DNA from: Intrasporangium flavum
Lineage (GTDB): Bacteria > Actinomycetota > Actinomycetes > Actinomycetales > Dermatophilaceae
Direction of reading: 5' to 3'
Assembly (NCBI RefSeq): GCF_001956915.1
Contig: NZ_MLJO01000019.1
Location: 1-63,566 of the forward strand
DNA: 63,566 nucleotides
Shown here: in pieces, positions 8,180-16,823 of the stretch
Layout: each line of letters opens with the position of its first letter
Position numbering within the stretch: position 1 is the stretch's first letter
Notes under the pieces: generated by a model
What the model saw: only the letters and a program-made list of their open reading frames with translations
What the model was told of the DNA's origin: nothing
The model's database searches: none
Made by a program: the position numbers and the translations under genes

Positions 8180-9006
8180 GGGGCACGCGGGCGGACCTGC
8201 GGGCGGACACCGAGCGCGCCCACCTCGTCGACCCGGCCGACCGCACCGTCACCATCGACCGCGTGCCGGTCACCGACGACCTCGCCGACCTCGCCCAGCG
8301 GTTCTGGGTGCCGGTGTGGGACGTGCCCACCGGGTCGAGCTCGACCCAGCGCGTGCTGCAGTACCCGGTGTGCCAGCTCGTCGTGACGCCGACGTACGCC
8401 CGGCTCTACGGGGTGGCCTCGGGTCTGTCGCAGCAGGTGCTCGAGGGTCGGGGCTGGGCCGTCGGCCTCATGCTGCGCCCCGCCGCGGGCTGGCTGCTCA
8501 CCGGGCGCCCGGTGCGGCGGCTCACCGACCGGACGGTCGACCTCCACTCCCTTGACACCCTCGACGGCCCGGCACTGACCGCCGTCGTGCGGCAGGCGAT
8601 GGCCGAGGACCCCGCGAGCCACGACGCCCAGGCCGCCGCCCGCGCGTCGGTCGAGGGCGCCCTGCGGCCGCTGCTACCCGTCGACGACGAGGGCCTGCTC
8701 GTCAACGCACTCGTCGACGCCGTCGAGACCTCCCCCGACCTGCTCCGCGTCGACGACCTCTGCGCTCGCTTCGACATCGCCGAGCGGACCCTGCAACGCT
8801 TGCTGCACAAGCGGATCGGGCTCGGGCCCAAGTGGCTCATCCGTCGGCGCCGGCTCCAGGAGGCGGCCGAGCGGCTGCGCGACGACTCCGGCGGCCTGGC
8901 CGCCATCGCCGCCGACCTCGGCTACGCCGACCAGGCCCACTTCACGCGCGACTTCCGCCGCGCCACGGGGCTCACGCCCGGAGAGTTCGCGGCTCGCTTC
9001 CGGTGA
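8176..9006 (+). CDS. AraC-family transcriptional regulator (DUF6597-type sensor domain)
   Basis: About 276 residues. The N-terminal part (about 20-150) matches the DUF6597-like sensor module of actinobacterial AraC proteins (RFWVPVWDVP...LQYPVCQLVV). The C-terminal domain has the two AraC helix-turn-helices: RFDIAERTLQRLLHKRIGLG and then LAAIAADLGYADQAHFTRDF with FRRATGLTPGEF. GTG 8176 overlaps the preceding regulator stop as GTGA; an in-frame GTG at 8167 is the alternative. The 3' end overlaps the convergent carboxyltransferase gene by 35 bases (8972-9006), so transcripts from the two sides are complementary there. The ligand is unknown. Confidence 0.88.
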   Translation: MRGTRADLRADTERAHLVDPADRTVTIDRVPVTDDLADLAQRFWVPVWDVPTGSSSTQRVLQYPVCQLVVTPTYARLYGVASGLSQQVLEGRGWAVGLMLRPAAGWLLTGRPVRRLTDRTVDLHSLDTLDGPALTAVVRQAMAEDPASHDAQAAARASVEGALRPLLPVDDEGLLVNALVDAVETSPDLLRVDDLCARFDIAERTLQRLLHKRIGLGPKWLIRRRRLQEAAERLRDDSGGLAAIAADLGYADQAHFTRDFRRATGLTPGEFAARFR

Positions 9007-10423
9007 CGCGCCGCAGGGCGGCGGCGCACTCGGCGGCGACGGCCGACGCGAAGGCGACCGGGTCGTCGCCCGCGGGTTCGGGCACGACGCGCGAGACGAC
9101 ACCCGCGGCGTGCAGGTCGGGCACGCCGACGCGCTGCTGCTCGGCCATCTCGGCGGCGTGCGACACGTCGCCGTGGACGATGACGCTGGCGCCCTCCGGC
9201 GGCAGCGGCGACAGCCACGCGTGCTCGGCGGCGATGACCTCGCGGGCGGGCAGCAGCGCGAGCGCCCCTCCACCGCAACCCTGCCCGAGCACGACCGACA
9301 CCGTCGGCACCGTCATCGTCGTCAGCGTCGCGATGCAGCGGGCGATCTCGCCGGCGATGGCACCCTCCTCCGCGTGCGCCGACAGCTCGGCACCCGGGGT
9401 GTCGATGACCGTGACGAGCGGCAGGCCCAGCTCCTCGGCCAGGCGCATGGCCCGACGCGCCTCGCGCAGCGCTCCCGGCCCCATCGGCGAGGCCGCCGAC
9501 TGCCGGGCGCGGTCCTGGCCGACGAGCACGCACGGCTGGCCGTCGACGCGGGTCAGCGCGACGAGCATCGTCGCGTCGCGCTCGCCCTCGTCGGTGCCGT
9601 TGAGCCGCAGCGTGCCGGTGGCGCCGTGGCGCAGCAGCTCGCGGACGCCGACGCGGTCGGCCCGGCGCGTCAGCTCGATCGACTCCCACACCGACGCGTG
9701 CCGCGCGGGCTCGCCGTCGCGGCGCTCGAGGCGCGGCTGCGTCGGCGGGTCGACGAGCACGTGGAGCGCCCGGTCGACGAGGACGGGGAGGTCCTCGGCC
9801 GCGACGACGGCGTCGAGCACGCCCTTGGCGGCGAGGTTCTCGGCGGTCTGCACGCCGGTCGGGAAGGGGGCGTTGTTGAGCGCCTCGAAGACCTTGGGCC
9901 CGAGGAACCCGACTAGGGCGCCCGGCTCGGCGACGGTGACGTGGCCGAGCGAGCCCCACGACGCGTAGACGCCCCCGGTCGTCGGGTGGCGCAGGTGGAC
10001 GAGGTAGGGCAGCCGGGCGGCCCGGTGGGCCATGAGGGCGCGACAGATCTCGACCATCTCGACGAACGCCGGCGTGCCCTCCTGCATCCGGGTGCCGCCG
10101 GACGCCGTCGAGGCCAGCACCGGCAGGCCCTCGGCCGTGGCGCGGCGGACGGCCGAGATGATGCGCCCCGCCGCGGCCTTGCCGATCGACCCGGCGAGGA
10201 ACCTGAACTCGTTGACGACCACGACGACCGGTCGGCCGCGCACGAGGCCGCGCCCGGTCAGCACCGACTCGTCGGTGCCGGCCTTCGCGGCGGCCTCCTC
10301 GAGCTGGCGCCGGTACTCCTCCGGCTGCCCCGAGACGTCGATCGGCTCGTCCCACGACTCGAACGACCCCCGGTCGAGGACGAGGTCGAGCAGCTCGTGG
10401 GCGGTCCACGGGCGGCGCCCCAT
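8972..10423 (-). CDS. Fused carboxyltransferase (AccD-like + AccA-like halves), candidate malonyl-CoA decarboxylase
   Basis: 483 residues with two crotonase-fold carboxyltransferase halves. The N-half (about 50-225) is AccD-like with oxyanion-loop glycines ASGGTRMQEG (108-116 region), HPTTGG (146-151) and AEPGALVGFLGP. The C-half (about 245-460) is AccA-like with DTPGAELSAHAEE (341-353) and GQGCGGGALAL. The AccD zinc ribbon is absent; no cysteines occur in the first 120 residues. No biotin carboxylase or biotin-carrier gene is nearby, so a biotin-independent decarboxylase role like MdcD/MdcE of malonate decarboxylase is inferred rather than acetyl-CoA carboxylation. Its ATG overlaps the CoA-transferase stop by one base (TGATG), so production is coupled. 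An ordinary ACC beta/alpha fusion is the alternative. Confidence 0.9.
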   Translation of the reverse strand: MGRRPWTAHELLDLVLDRGSFESWDEPIDVSGQPEEYRRQLEEAAAKAGTDESVLTGRGLVRGRPVVVVVNEFRFLAGSIGKAAAGRIISAVRRATAEGLPVLASTASGGTRMQEGTPAFVEMVEICRALMAHRAARLPYLVHLRHPTTGGVYASWGSLGHVTVAEPGALVGFLGPKVFEALNNAPFPTGVQTAENLAAKGVLDAVVAAEDLPVLVDRALHVLVDPPTQPRLERRDGEPARHASVWESIELTRRADRVGVRELLRHGATGTLRLNGTDEGERDATMLVALTRVDGQPCVLVGQDRARQSAASPMGPGALREARRAMRLAEELGLPLVTVIDTPGAELSAHAEEGAIAGEIARCIATLTTMTVPTVSVVLGQGCGGGALALLPAREVIAAEHAWLSPLPPEGASVIVHGDVSHAAEMAEQQRVGVPDLHAAGVVSRVVPEPAGDDPVAFASAVAAECAAALRRVTGSEPRTLRA

Positions 10424-11610
10424 CAGCCCTCCTGCAGCCAGGCGCGGATGGCCGCGCCGTCCTCGTCGAGGGTGGGCGGCGCCGCGTGCTCGCGCCGCGT
10501 CACCTCGGTGCCCCCGGCGTCGAAGAACCGCAGCGGCGGCCCGGGCAGCGTGATCCGCCCGAGCGTCGGGTGCTCGACGTCGACGAGCAGGCCCTGGCTC
10601 GCGGTCTGGTCCCAGGCGTACACCTCGTCGAGCGTGCGCACCTTGCCCGCGGGCACGCCCACCTCGGCGAGCCGGGCCAGCAGCGGCTCGGCGTCCCAGT
10701 CGGCGAAGGCGGTCTCGACGAGGGCGATGACGTGGTCGCGGTGGGCGACGCGCTCGGCGTTGGTGGCCACGCCCTCGCCCGACGCGTCGAGCCCGAAGGC
10801 GGCGCACAGCCGCTGCCAGAGGCCCTCGCTGCCGACGGCGATCTGCACCGAGCCGTCGCGGCAGTGGAAGAGCCCGTACGGCGCGATGGACGGGTGGTGG
10901 TTGCCGGCCGAGCGGCCGACCTCCCCCGCGACGGTCCACCGGGTGCCCTGGAACGCGTGCACGCCGACGACCGACGCGAGCAGCGACGTGCGCACGACGG
11001 TGCCGCGTCCGGTGCGGTGGCGCTCGTTGAGCGCGGCGACGATGCCGTACGCGCCGTACATCCCCGAGAGCAGGTCGGCGATCGGGACGCCGACGCGCTG
11101 CGGGTCCTCGGGCCCCGAGCCGGTCAGCGACATGAGGCCGGCCTCGCCCTGGGCGATCTGGTCATAGCCGGCCCGCCCGCCCTCGGGCCCGTCGTGGCCG
11201 AAGCCGGTGATCGACAGCACGACGAGGCGCGGGTTGCGCTCCATGAGCGACTCGATGCCGAGGCCGAGCCGCTCGAGGACGCCCGTGCGGAAGTTCTCGA
11301 CGAGCACGTCGGCGCGGTCGACGAGCGCGAGGAGCACGTCCTTGTCGGCGGCGTCCTTGAGGTCGAGGGTGATCGACTCCTTGTTGCGGTTGGCCGACAG
11401 GTAGTACGTGGCCTCCCGCTGCCCGTCGGGGCCGACGAACGGCGGGCCCCAGCCGCGGGTGTCGTCGCCGCGGCCGGGCGCCTCCACCTTGATGACGCGG
11501 GCGCCGAGGTCGCCGAGCATCATCGTCGCGTGCGGGCCGGCGAGGGCGCGCGTCAGGTCGACGACGAGGACGTCGGAGAGAGGGCCGGAGAGGGGTCCGG
11601 TCTGGGTCAT
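10423..11610 (-). CDS. Class III CoA-transferase (CaiB/BaiF family)
   Basis: 395 residues, the usual length. The family moves CoA from an acyl-CoA donor to a carboxylate through an aspartyl-CoA anhydride. The N-terminal CoA-binding region reads VVDLTRALAGPHATMMLGDLGARVIKVE (split between residues 17 and 43), followed by the NRNKESITLDL stretch. The expected catalytic Asp is Asp150 in GYDQIAQGEAGLMS. It lies four bases downstream of the MatC-type carrier gene and one base overlapping the carboxyltransferase, so import, CoA activation and carboxyltransfer/decarboxylation appear to be one pathway. Malonate as acceptor with acetyl-CoA as donor is my inference; other dicarboxylates (succinate, itaconate, methylmalonate) are possible. 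Confidence 0.93.
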   Translation of the reverse strand: MTQTGPLSGPLSDVLVVDLTRALAGPHATMMLGDLGARVIKVEAPGRGDDTRGWGPPFVGPDGQREATYYLSANRNKESITLDLKDAADKDVLLALVDRADVLVENFRTGVLERLGLGIESLMERNPRLVVLSITGFGHDGPEGGRAGYDQIAQGEAGLMSLTGSGPEDPQRVGVPIADLLSGMYGAYGIVAALNERHRTGRGTVVRTSLLASVVGVHAFQGTRWTVAGEVGRSAGNHHPSIAPYGLFHCRDGSVQIAVGSEGLWQRLCAAFGLDASGEGVATNAERVAHRDHVIALVETAFADWDAEPLLARLAEVGVPAGKVRTLDEVYAWDQTASQGLLVDVEHPTLGRITLPGPPLRFFDAGGTEVTRREHAAPPTLDEDGAAIRAWLQEG

Positions 11611-11614
11611 TCGT

Positions 11615-12979
11615 TCACCATCCAGGGAGGATCAGGGAGGCCCACACGAGCAGCGGACCGGCGAGCACGACGATGACGCTGTAGGTGAGGATCTGCTTGT
11701 AGTACACCGGTTCGCTGATGCTGTCGGGTCGGTTCGCGAGCATGAGGGCGCCGTTCGTCGAGAACGGGCTGACGTCGACAATGGTCGAGGCGATGGCGAG
11801 CGCCGCGACGAACGTGGCCGCGCCGATCCCGCCGTTCGCGATGAGTGGCACGGCGATGGGGATGATGACCGGCAGCAGCGCGGTGGAGGACGCGAAGGCC
11901 GACACGACACCGCCGACGTAGCAGAGCACGAGGGCGCCCACGACGGCCGCGCCGAGCCCGGCCGCCCACGTGCCGACGAACTCGGGAGCCTTGGCCTCGG
12001 TGAGCACCGCCGCGTAGGTGCTGACACCGGCCACGAGCAGGACCGTGGGCCACGCGACCTGCTTGACGGCGTCCTTGTGCTGGTTCGGCGAGAGCATCGC
12101 GAGCACGACGGCGGCGGTGATCGACACGAAACCGATGTTCTTGTCGAAGGCGAGCGCCACGACGGCGACGGCGACGAAGGCCACGAGCGTGATGACCTGG
12201 TCGCGGCGGACGCCGAGCGCCCGGGTCTGCGAGGTCGTGACCGTGCCGGTGCCGCGCTGGGCCACGGCGACGCCGCCGCGGTGCAGCTGCTCGGTGACCG
12301 GCGCGCCGCGCGGGGTGTCGTCGACGGGCGTGCCGCCGGAGCCGGGCACCTCGTCGAGGTCGTCGGCCCGCATCGACATGAGGCGGCGGCCGCCGAGGAC
12401 GAAGAAGAGGACGGTGGCCATGGCGAGGTTGACGCCGAGGCTGGCCAGGAACACGGTCATCTCGCTGCCGGGCAGGTTGTTCTCGCGCATCACGGAGTTG
12501 GTGATGGTGCCGTAGATGCTGATCGGCGAGAAGCCGCCGCCCTGGGCGCCGTGCACGACGAACATGCCCATGAGCAGCGGGTTGATCTTGTAGCGGCCGG
12601 CGAAGCCGAGGGCGACGGGGCCGATGATGGCGCACGCGGCGGGGCTGGCCGCGCCGATGGCCGTGAGCAGCGCGGTGACGGCGAACATGACCCACGGGAT
12701 GAGGGCGACGCGTCCGCCGACGGCGCGCACCGCCGATCTGACGATGAGGTCGACCGTGCCGTTGTTGCGCGCGATGGCGAACAGGTAGGTGACGCCGATG
12801 AGGGTGAGCACCAGGTCGCCGCTGACGCCGGCGAGGATCTCCTTCTCACTGAGGTCGAGGGCGTACACGCCGACGAGCCAGGCGGCCACGTAGGCGAGGG
12901 CACCCATGTTGATCGGCAGCAGCGTGCCGATCACGAAGAGTGCGACGAGCGCGATGATGGAGACCCATTCCGGTCCCAT
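11615..12979 (-). CDS. MatC-type dicarboxylate (malonate) carrier, SLC13/ion-transporter superfamily
   Basis: 454 residues with about 11-12 membrane helices. The N-terminal half matches the dicarboxylate-carrier MatC N-terminal domain (INMGALAYVAAWLVG; LTLIGVTYLFAIARNNGTVDL), followed by a hydrophilic loop at about 210-255 and a second membrane half with TALLPVIIPIAVPLI and DVSPFSTNGALMLAN. MatC was described as the malonate carrier of the rhizobial matABC operon, controlled by the GntR protein MatR; here a GntR gene is divergent. ATG 12979 has GGAGGA just upstream. First gene of a three-gene operon with the CoA-transferase and the fused carboxyltransferase. Confidence 0.9.
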   Translation of the reverse strand: MGPEWVSIIALVALFVIGTLLPINMGALAYVAAWLVGVYALDLSEKEILAGVSGDLVLTLIGVTYLFAIARNNGTVDLIVRSAVRAVGGRVALIPWVMFAVTALLTAIGAASPAACAIIGPVALGFAGRYKINPLLMGMFVVHGAQGGGFSPISIYGTITNSVMRENNLPGSEMTVFLASLGVNLAMATVLFFVLGGRRLMSMRADDLDEVPGSGGTPVDDTPRGAPVTEQLHRGGVAVAQRGTGTVTTSQTRALGVRRDQVITLVAFVAVAVVALAFDKNIGFVSITAAVVLAMLSPNQHKDAVKQVAWPTVLLVAGVSTYAAVLTEAKAPEFVGTWAAGLGAAVVGALVLCYVGGVVSAFASSTALLPVIIPIAVPLIANGGIGAATFVAALAIASTIVDVSPFSTNGALMLANRPDSISEPVYYKQILTYSVIVVLAGPLLVWASLILPGW

Positions 12980-13065
12980 TGGCGTCCTCCGTCGGTCCCG
13001 GCCAGCACGCCTGGTTCCACGCCCTTGTGACGAGGCTCATGGCTGGCTCAGTGGCCTAGCCAATA

Positions 13066-13088
13066 GGTCAATGGTCCGGAATGTCAAT
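13066..13088. promoter_or_regulatory. Repeated GTCAAT boxes / divergent promoter of matC-like operon and gntR
   Basis: GTCAAT occurs at 13067-13072 and 13083-13088, 16 bp start to start. Read on the minus strand the outer copy gives a consensus -35 TTGACA (13082-13087), with TATTGG 16 bases downstream as a weak -10 for the MatC operon. The repeats lie within about 35 bases of the GntR start, so they are good candidates for the operator or for overlapping promoters. Confidence 0.4.
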
Positions 13089-13100
13089 AGGATGACCCCC

Positions 13101-13820
13101 ATGTCGACGCCCCCCGACGCGTCCGGCCCCCTCGGCCGACTCCCCCGGACGCGCCTCTACGAGCAGGTCGCCGAGCAGATCACGGCCTGGATCGAGCACA
13201 ACGGCCTGCGGGCCGGGGACCGCCTGCCGCCCGAGCGCGAGCTGGCCCAGCGGCTCGGGGTCAGCCGGGCCACCCTGAGCCAGGCGCTCGTCGCCCTCGA
13301 GGTCATCGGCGTCGTCACCGTCCGGCACGGCGACGGCACGGTGCTGTCCGACGCGCCGGGCCGGCGCCGCATCGTCGAGGCCATCCGCGCGCACGCCACC
13401 CGCCTGCCCGAGGTCATCGACACCCGCGACGCCCTCGAGACGAAGATCGCCGCCCTCGCGGCCGAGCGCCGCACCGACGACGACCTCGCCCGCATCGACG
13501 ACGCCCTGGCCCAGATGGCCGACGAGGTCGAGGACGGTCACCGCGGGGTCGACGGCGACGAGCGCTTCCACGGGGCCGTCACGGCGGCAGCCCACTCGCT
13601 GCTGCTCGCCCGGCTCATGGACGAGATCCGCGACCTCGTCCGCGAGACCCGCATCGAGTCGCTCTCCCAGCCCGGCCGGCCCAGCGACTCCCTCGCCGGC
13701 CACCGGGCCATCGCCGAGGCGATCCGGGCCCGCGACCCGGAGGCCGCCGCGGCCGCGATGCACGCCCACGTCGTCATGGTCAGCGACGTCGCGCTGCTGC
13801 GCGGGCCCGAGGAGCCGTGA
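13101..13820 (+). CDS. GntR-family (FadR/FCD type) regulator
   Basis: 239 residues. The N-terminal winged HTH (about 15-80) has RLPPERELAQRLGVSRATLSQAL, and the C-terminal all-helical FCD ligand domain (about 90-225) has the metal/ligand positions D and H seen in DERFHGAVTAAAHSLLL and GHRAIAEAI. ATG 13101 has AGG 9 bases upstream; ATG 13092 is an in-frame alternative. It is divergent from the MatC/CoA-transferase/carboxyltransferase operon, just as MatR is placed beside matABC in rhizobia, so it probably represses that operon until its acid or CoA ester binds. The 3' end overlaps the permease gene by 4 bases (GTGA). Confidence 0.93.
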   Translation: MSTPPDASGPLGRLPRTRLYEQVAEQITAWIEHNGLRAGDRLPPERELAQRLGVSRATLSQALVALEVIGVVTVRHGDGTVLSDAPGRRRIVEAIRAHATRLPEVIDTRDALETKIAALAAERRTDDDLARIDDALAQMADEVEDGHRGVDGDERFHGAVTAAAHSLLLARLMDEIRDLVRETRIESLSQPGRPSDSLAGHRAIAEAIRARDPEAAAAAMHAHVVMVSDVALLRGPEEP

Positions 13821-14578
13821 CGGGCGGCGAGGTCCTCGCCGTCCTCGGCGCGGGGCTGGGGGCCGGGGTGCTCACCTCGACCGTGGGCGTCGCCTCCCTC
13901 CTCAGCTTCCCCGTCCTGCTCGCCGTCGGCCTGCCGCCGGTCGTCGCCAACGCCTCGAACACCGTCGGCCTCGTGCCCGCCGGGCTCAGCGGGTCCTTCG
14001 GCTACCGCGACGAGCTGCGCGAGCACCCGCGCGTCACCTGGGCCGTCGTCGCGACGTGCGCGGTCGGCGCCGTCGCCGGCGCGTGGCTGCTGCTCGCGCT
14101 GCCGCCCGGCGTCTTCGAGGCCGTCGTGCCGTGGCTCATCCTCGGCACCTGCCTGCTCGTCGGCGCCCAGCCGTGGCTGTCGCGCCGGCTGCGCGCGCGG
14201 CACGGCGCCGACGGTCCCGACCGCACCCGGATGGGCCCGGTCACCTCGGTGTTCGCCCTGCTCACGGGGGTCTACGGCGGCTACTTCGGCGCGGGGTCGG
14301 GCGTCATGATGGTCGCGGTGCTCGGGCTCGGGCTCGACCTGCCCCTGCGCGTCGTCAACGCCCTCAAGACCCTCGCGGTGCTCGCCGGAAACGTCGTCGC
14401 GAGCGTCATCTTCGTCGTCGTGGCCGACCTCGACTGGCGGGTGGTCGCGCTGCTGGCGGCCGGGTCGGTCGTCGGCGGGTACGTCGGCGCGCGGGTCGGG
14501 CGCCGGCTGCCACCCACGCTCTTCCGCGTGCTCGTCGTCCTCGCCGGCGTCGTCGCGTCGGTCCTGCTCCTGCGCTGA
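13817..14578 (+). CDS. TauE/SafE-family membrane permease
   Basis: 253 residues, about eight membrane helices, with the two-fold repeat of the family: FPVLLAVGLPPVVANASNTVGLVPAG in the first half and YGGYFGAGSGVMMVAVLGLGLDLPLRVVNALKT in the second. The family exports sulfite, sulfoacetate or other small anions; the substrate here is unknown. GTG 13817 overlaps the GntR stop as GTGA, so it is co-transcribed with the regulator, which hints at a role in the same carboxylate metabolism. Confidence 0.88.
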   Translation: MTGGEVLAVLGAGLGAGVLTSTVGVASLLSFPVLLAVGLPPVVANASNTVGLVPAGLSGSFGYRDELREHPRVTWAVVATCAVGAVAGAWLLLALPPGVFEAVVPWLILGTCLLVGAQPWLSRRLRARHGADGPDRTRMGPVTSVFALLTGVYGGYFGAGSGVMMVAVLGLGLDLPLRVVNALKTLAVLAGNVVASVIFVVVADLDWRVVALLAAGSVVGGYVGARVGRRLPPTLFRVLVVLAGVVASVLLLR

Positions 14579-14594
14579 CGGCGGCGGGGCCGCG

Positions 14595-15113
14595 TCAGCC
14601 GATGACGCGGGCCGAGCGGTGCAGCTCGGCGAGGCCGACGTAGACCTCGGCGTTGGCCTTGATCCGCAGCACCCCCACCTCGTCGATCTCGCGACGGACC
14701 GTGCCGGGCACGCCGGCCACGAGCGAGCGGGGCGGCACGACCATGCCCTCGGGCACGACGGCCCCGGCGGCGACGAGGCTGCCCGCGCCGATCCGCGCGC
14801 CGTTGAGCACGACGGCCCCCATGCCGACGAGGACGTCGTCCTCGATGGTGCAGCCGTGCAGCACGGCCTTGTGGCCGACCGAGACGCCGGCACCGATCGT
14901 CGTGGGGTGGTCGGCGTCGGTGTGCACGACGACACCGTCCTGCAGGTTGCTCCGCTCGCCGAGCACGATCGGCTCGAAGTCGGCGCGCAGCACGGCGGTG
15001 TACCAGACGCTCGAGCCCTCACGGAGCTCGACGGCGCCGAGCACCTCGGCGCTCGAGGCGATCCACGCCGTGTCGTGGACGGTCGGGGTCCGGTCTCCGA
15101 GGGAGTAGATCAT
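14595..15113 (-). CDS. Gamma-class carbonic anhydrase-like hexapeptide-repeat protein
   Basis: 172 residues of left-handed beta-helix with [LIV]GxGxx repeats (for example GAGVSVGHKAVLHGCTIEDD). Gamma-CA ligands are visible: His in VVHTD, and the pair in VGHKAVLHGC that binds the trimeric metal site. YrdA/PaaY-like proteins of this length are cytoplasmic, with carbonic anhydrase or unknown thioester-related activity. ATG 15113 has AGGAGGA 6-7 bases upstream. Convergent with the TauE-like gene and downstream of the peptide transporter, but separated from it by a terminator (15162-15192). Confidence 0.88.
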   Translation of the reverse strand: MIYSLGDRTPTVHDTAWIASSAEVLGAVELREGSSVWYTAVLRADFEPIVLGERSNLQDGVVVHTDADHPTTIGAGVSVGHKAVLHGCTIEDDVLVGMGAVVLNGARIGAGSLVAAGAVVPEGMVVPPRSLVAGVPGTVRREIDEVGVLRIKANAEVYVGLAELHRSARVIG

Positions 15114-15161
15114 GCGTCCTCCTGGGGCTCGATCTGGCTGCGGCTCGTGCGGGCGGCCCGA

Positions 15162-15192
15162 CGGCCGCCGCACCGGTTGGGTGCGACGGCCG
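15162..15192 (-). terminator. Hairpin terminator after the POT transporter
   Basis: CGGCCGCCGCACC (15162-15174) pairs with GGTGCGACGGCCG (15180-15192), 12 of 13 positions, 5-base loop. It lies 39 bases past the POT stop and before the carbonic-anhydrase start. Confidence 0.6.
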
Positions 15193-15230
15193 CGGGTCAG
15201 GAATCGAGGCCAGTGTGCCTCAGTCGCCAC

Positions 15231-16745
15231 TCACTCGTGGCCGCCGACCTCCGCCGACGCCATGCGGCGACGGATCCACGGCACGAGGGCCATGAGCACG
15301 GCCGTGAAGGCGAGCGTCATGACGCCGTTGACGACGTAGTACTGCGAGTCGGGCAGGCCGTCCATCGCCTTGATGAGCTGGGCGGCGAGCGCCTGGCCCG
15401 CCGCGACGGCGAGGAACCACAGCGCCATCGACTGGCTCGCGAACGCCTTCGGCGCCAGACGCGTCGTGGCCGACAGGCCGACCGGCGACAGGCACAGCTC
15501 GGCGACGGTCTGGAGCAGGAAGATCGCGGTCAGCACGTACACCGGGGCCGTGTTGCCCTGGTAGGTCGCGAACGCCCATGCCATGCCCAGCGCCGACAGG
15601 CCGATGAGCCCCACGCCGAGCGCCATCTTGAACGGCGTCGACGGGAACTTGCCCGCCCGACGCGTCCAGATCCAGCCGAAGACCGGCGCGAGCAGGATGA
15701 TGGCGAGCGGGTTGACCGACTGGAACCACTCGGGGTTGACCGTGACGCCGGCGAACGTCTTGACCGTGTTGTTCTCGGCGAAGAGCGCCATCTTGCCGGC
15801 GGCCTGCTCGAAGATCATCCAGAAGAGCATCGCGCCGATCCACAGGGGCAGGTAGGCGAGCACGTGCCGCTTCTCCTGGGGCGCCACCTTGGGGCTGCGG
15901 AACATCATCGTGAAGTAGCCGATCGGCACCGCGATCGCGAGGATCGAGATGGCGTCGATGACCTGGTCGAGGACCGTGTCGCGCCAGAGGCCGGCGAGCA
16001 GCAGCAGCGCGACGAAGAGGACGACCGAGCCGAGGGCCAGGCCCACGACCTTGGGGCGCTCCTGAGCGGAGAGCGGGTTCGGCACGTCGTCGCCGGCGCC
16101 CTTGAGCGCCTTGCGGCCGAGGACGAACCAGACGATGGCGATGGCCATGCCGACGGCGGCGGCGGCGAAGCCCGCGTGGTAGCCGTAGTGGTCGCGGAGG
16201 AACCCGACGACGAGCGGCGAGAAGAACGAGCCGATGTTGATCGACATGTAGAAGATCGAGAAGCCGGCGTCGCGGCGCGGGTCCTGCTCGCTGTAGAGCG
16301 AGCCGACCATCGCGGACACGTTCGGCTTGAGCAGGCCCGTGCCGAGGGCGACGAGGGCGATGCCGGCCCAGGCGCTGCCGGCCGCGGGGATCGCGAGGCA
16401 GAGGTGGCCGGCCATGATGACGATGCCGCCGTAGAGGGTCGAGCGTCGGGCGCCGATGAGGCGGTCGGCGGCGAACCCGCCGATGACCGACAGCAGGTAC
16501 ACCGAGGCGCCGTAGACGGCGACGACGGCGGTGCCGGTGTTCTCGTCGATGCCGAGGCCGCCGTTGGCCAGGGTGTCGGTGAGGAAGTAGAGGAGGATGG
16601 CCCGCATCCCGTAGTACGAGAAGCGCTCCCACAGCTCGACGAAGAAGAGCGTCGAGAGACCCTTCGGGTGGCCGAGGAAGGCCCGGTCGTCGGGGTCTGG
16701 GGCGCCGGCAGGGGTGGGCGGGCGGTCCTGGATCTGGGTTGTCAT
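15231..16745 (-). CDS. Proton-dependent oligopeptide transporter (POT/PTR family)
   Basis: 504 residues, MFS fold with about 14 helices. The POT hallmark ExxERFxYY is present as ELWERFSYYG (TM1), with GGFAADRLIGARRS in the TM2-3 loop and the second PTR signature FSIFYMSINIGSFFSPL. Imports di- and tripeptides with protons. Start ATG 16745 gives the usual short hydrophilic N-terminus. It lies 78 bases downstream of the BluB-CobT gene in the same direction and is followed by a hairpin terminator. Confidence 0.95.
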   Translation of the reverse strand: MTTQIQDRPPTPAGAPDPDDRAFLGHPKGLSTLFFVELWERFSYYGMRAILLYFLTDTLANGGLGIDENTGTAVVAVYGASVYLLSVIGGFAADRLIGARRSTLYGGIVIMAGHLCLAIPAAGSAWAGIALVALGTGLLKPNVSAMVGSLYSEQDPRRDAGFSIFYMSINIGSFFSPLVVGFLRDHYGYHAGFAAAAVGMAIAIVWFVLGRKALKGAGDDVPNPLSAQERPKVVGLALGSVVLFVALLLLAGLWRDTVLDQVIDAISILAIAVPIGYFTMMFRSPKVAPQEKRHVLAYLPLWIGAMLFWMIFEQAAGKMALFAENNTVKTFAGVTVNPEWFQSVNPLAIILLAPVFGWIWTRRAGKFPSTPFKMALGVGLIGLSALGMAWAFATYQGNTAPVYVLTAIFLLQTVAELCLSPVGLSATTRLAPKAFASQSMALWFLAVAAGQALAAQLIKAMDGLPDSQYYVVNGVMTLAFTAVLMALVPWIRRRMASAEVGGHE

Positions 16746-16823
16746 GCGTGTCTCCCGGCCCCGGGTCACGGGGCGGTCGGTGGTCGGACAGCCACCCAAA
16801 GTAGGCCGCGAACCGCGTCGGAC

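Noticed and set aside
8972..10423. Standard acetyl-CoA carboxylase beta/alpha subunit as first call
   Set aside because: No biotin carboxylase or BCCP nearby, no zinc ribbon, and operon partners point to acid import and CoA activation; kept as an alternative only.
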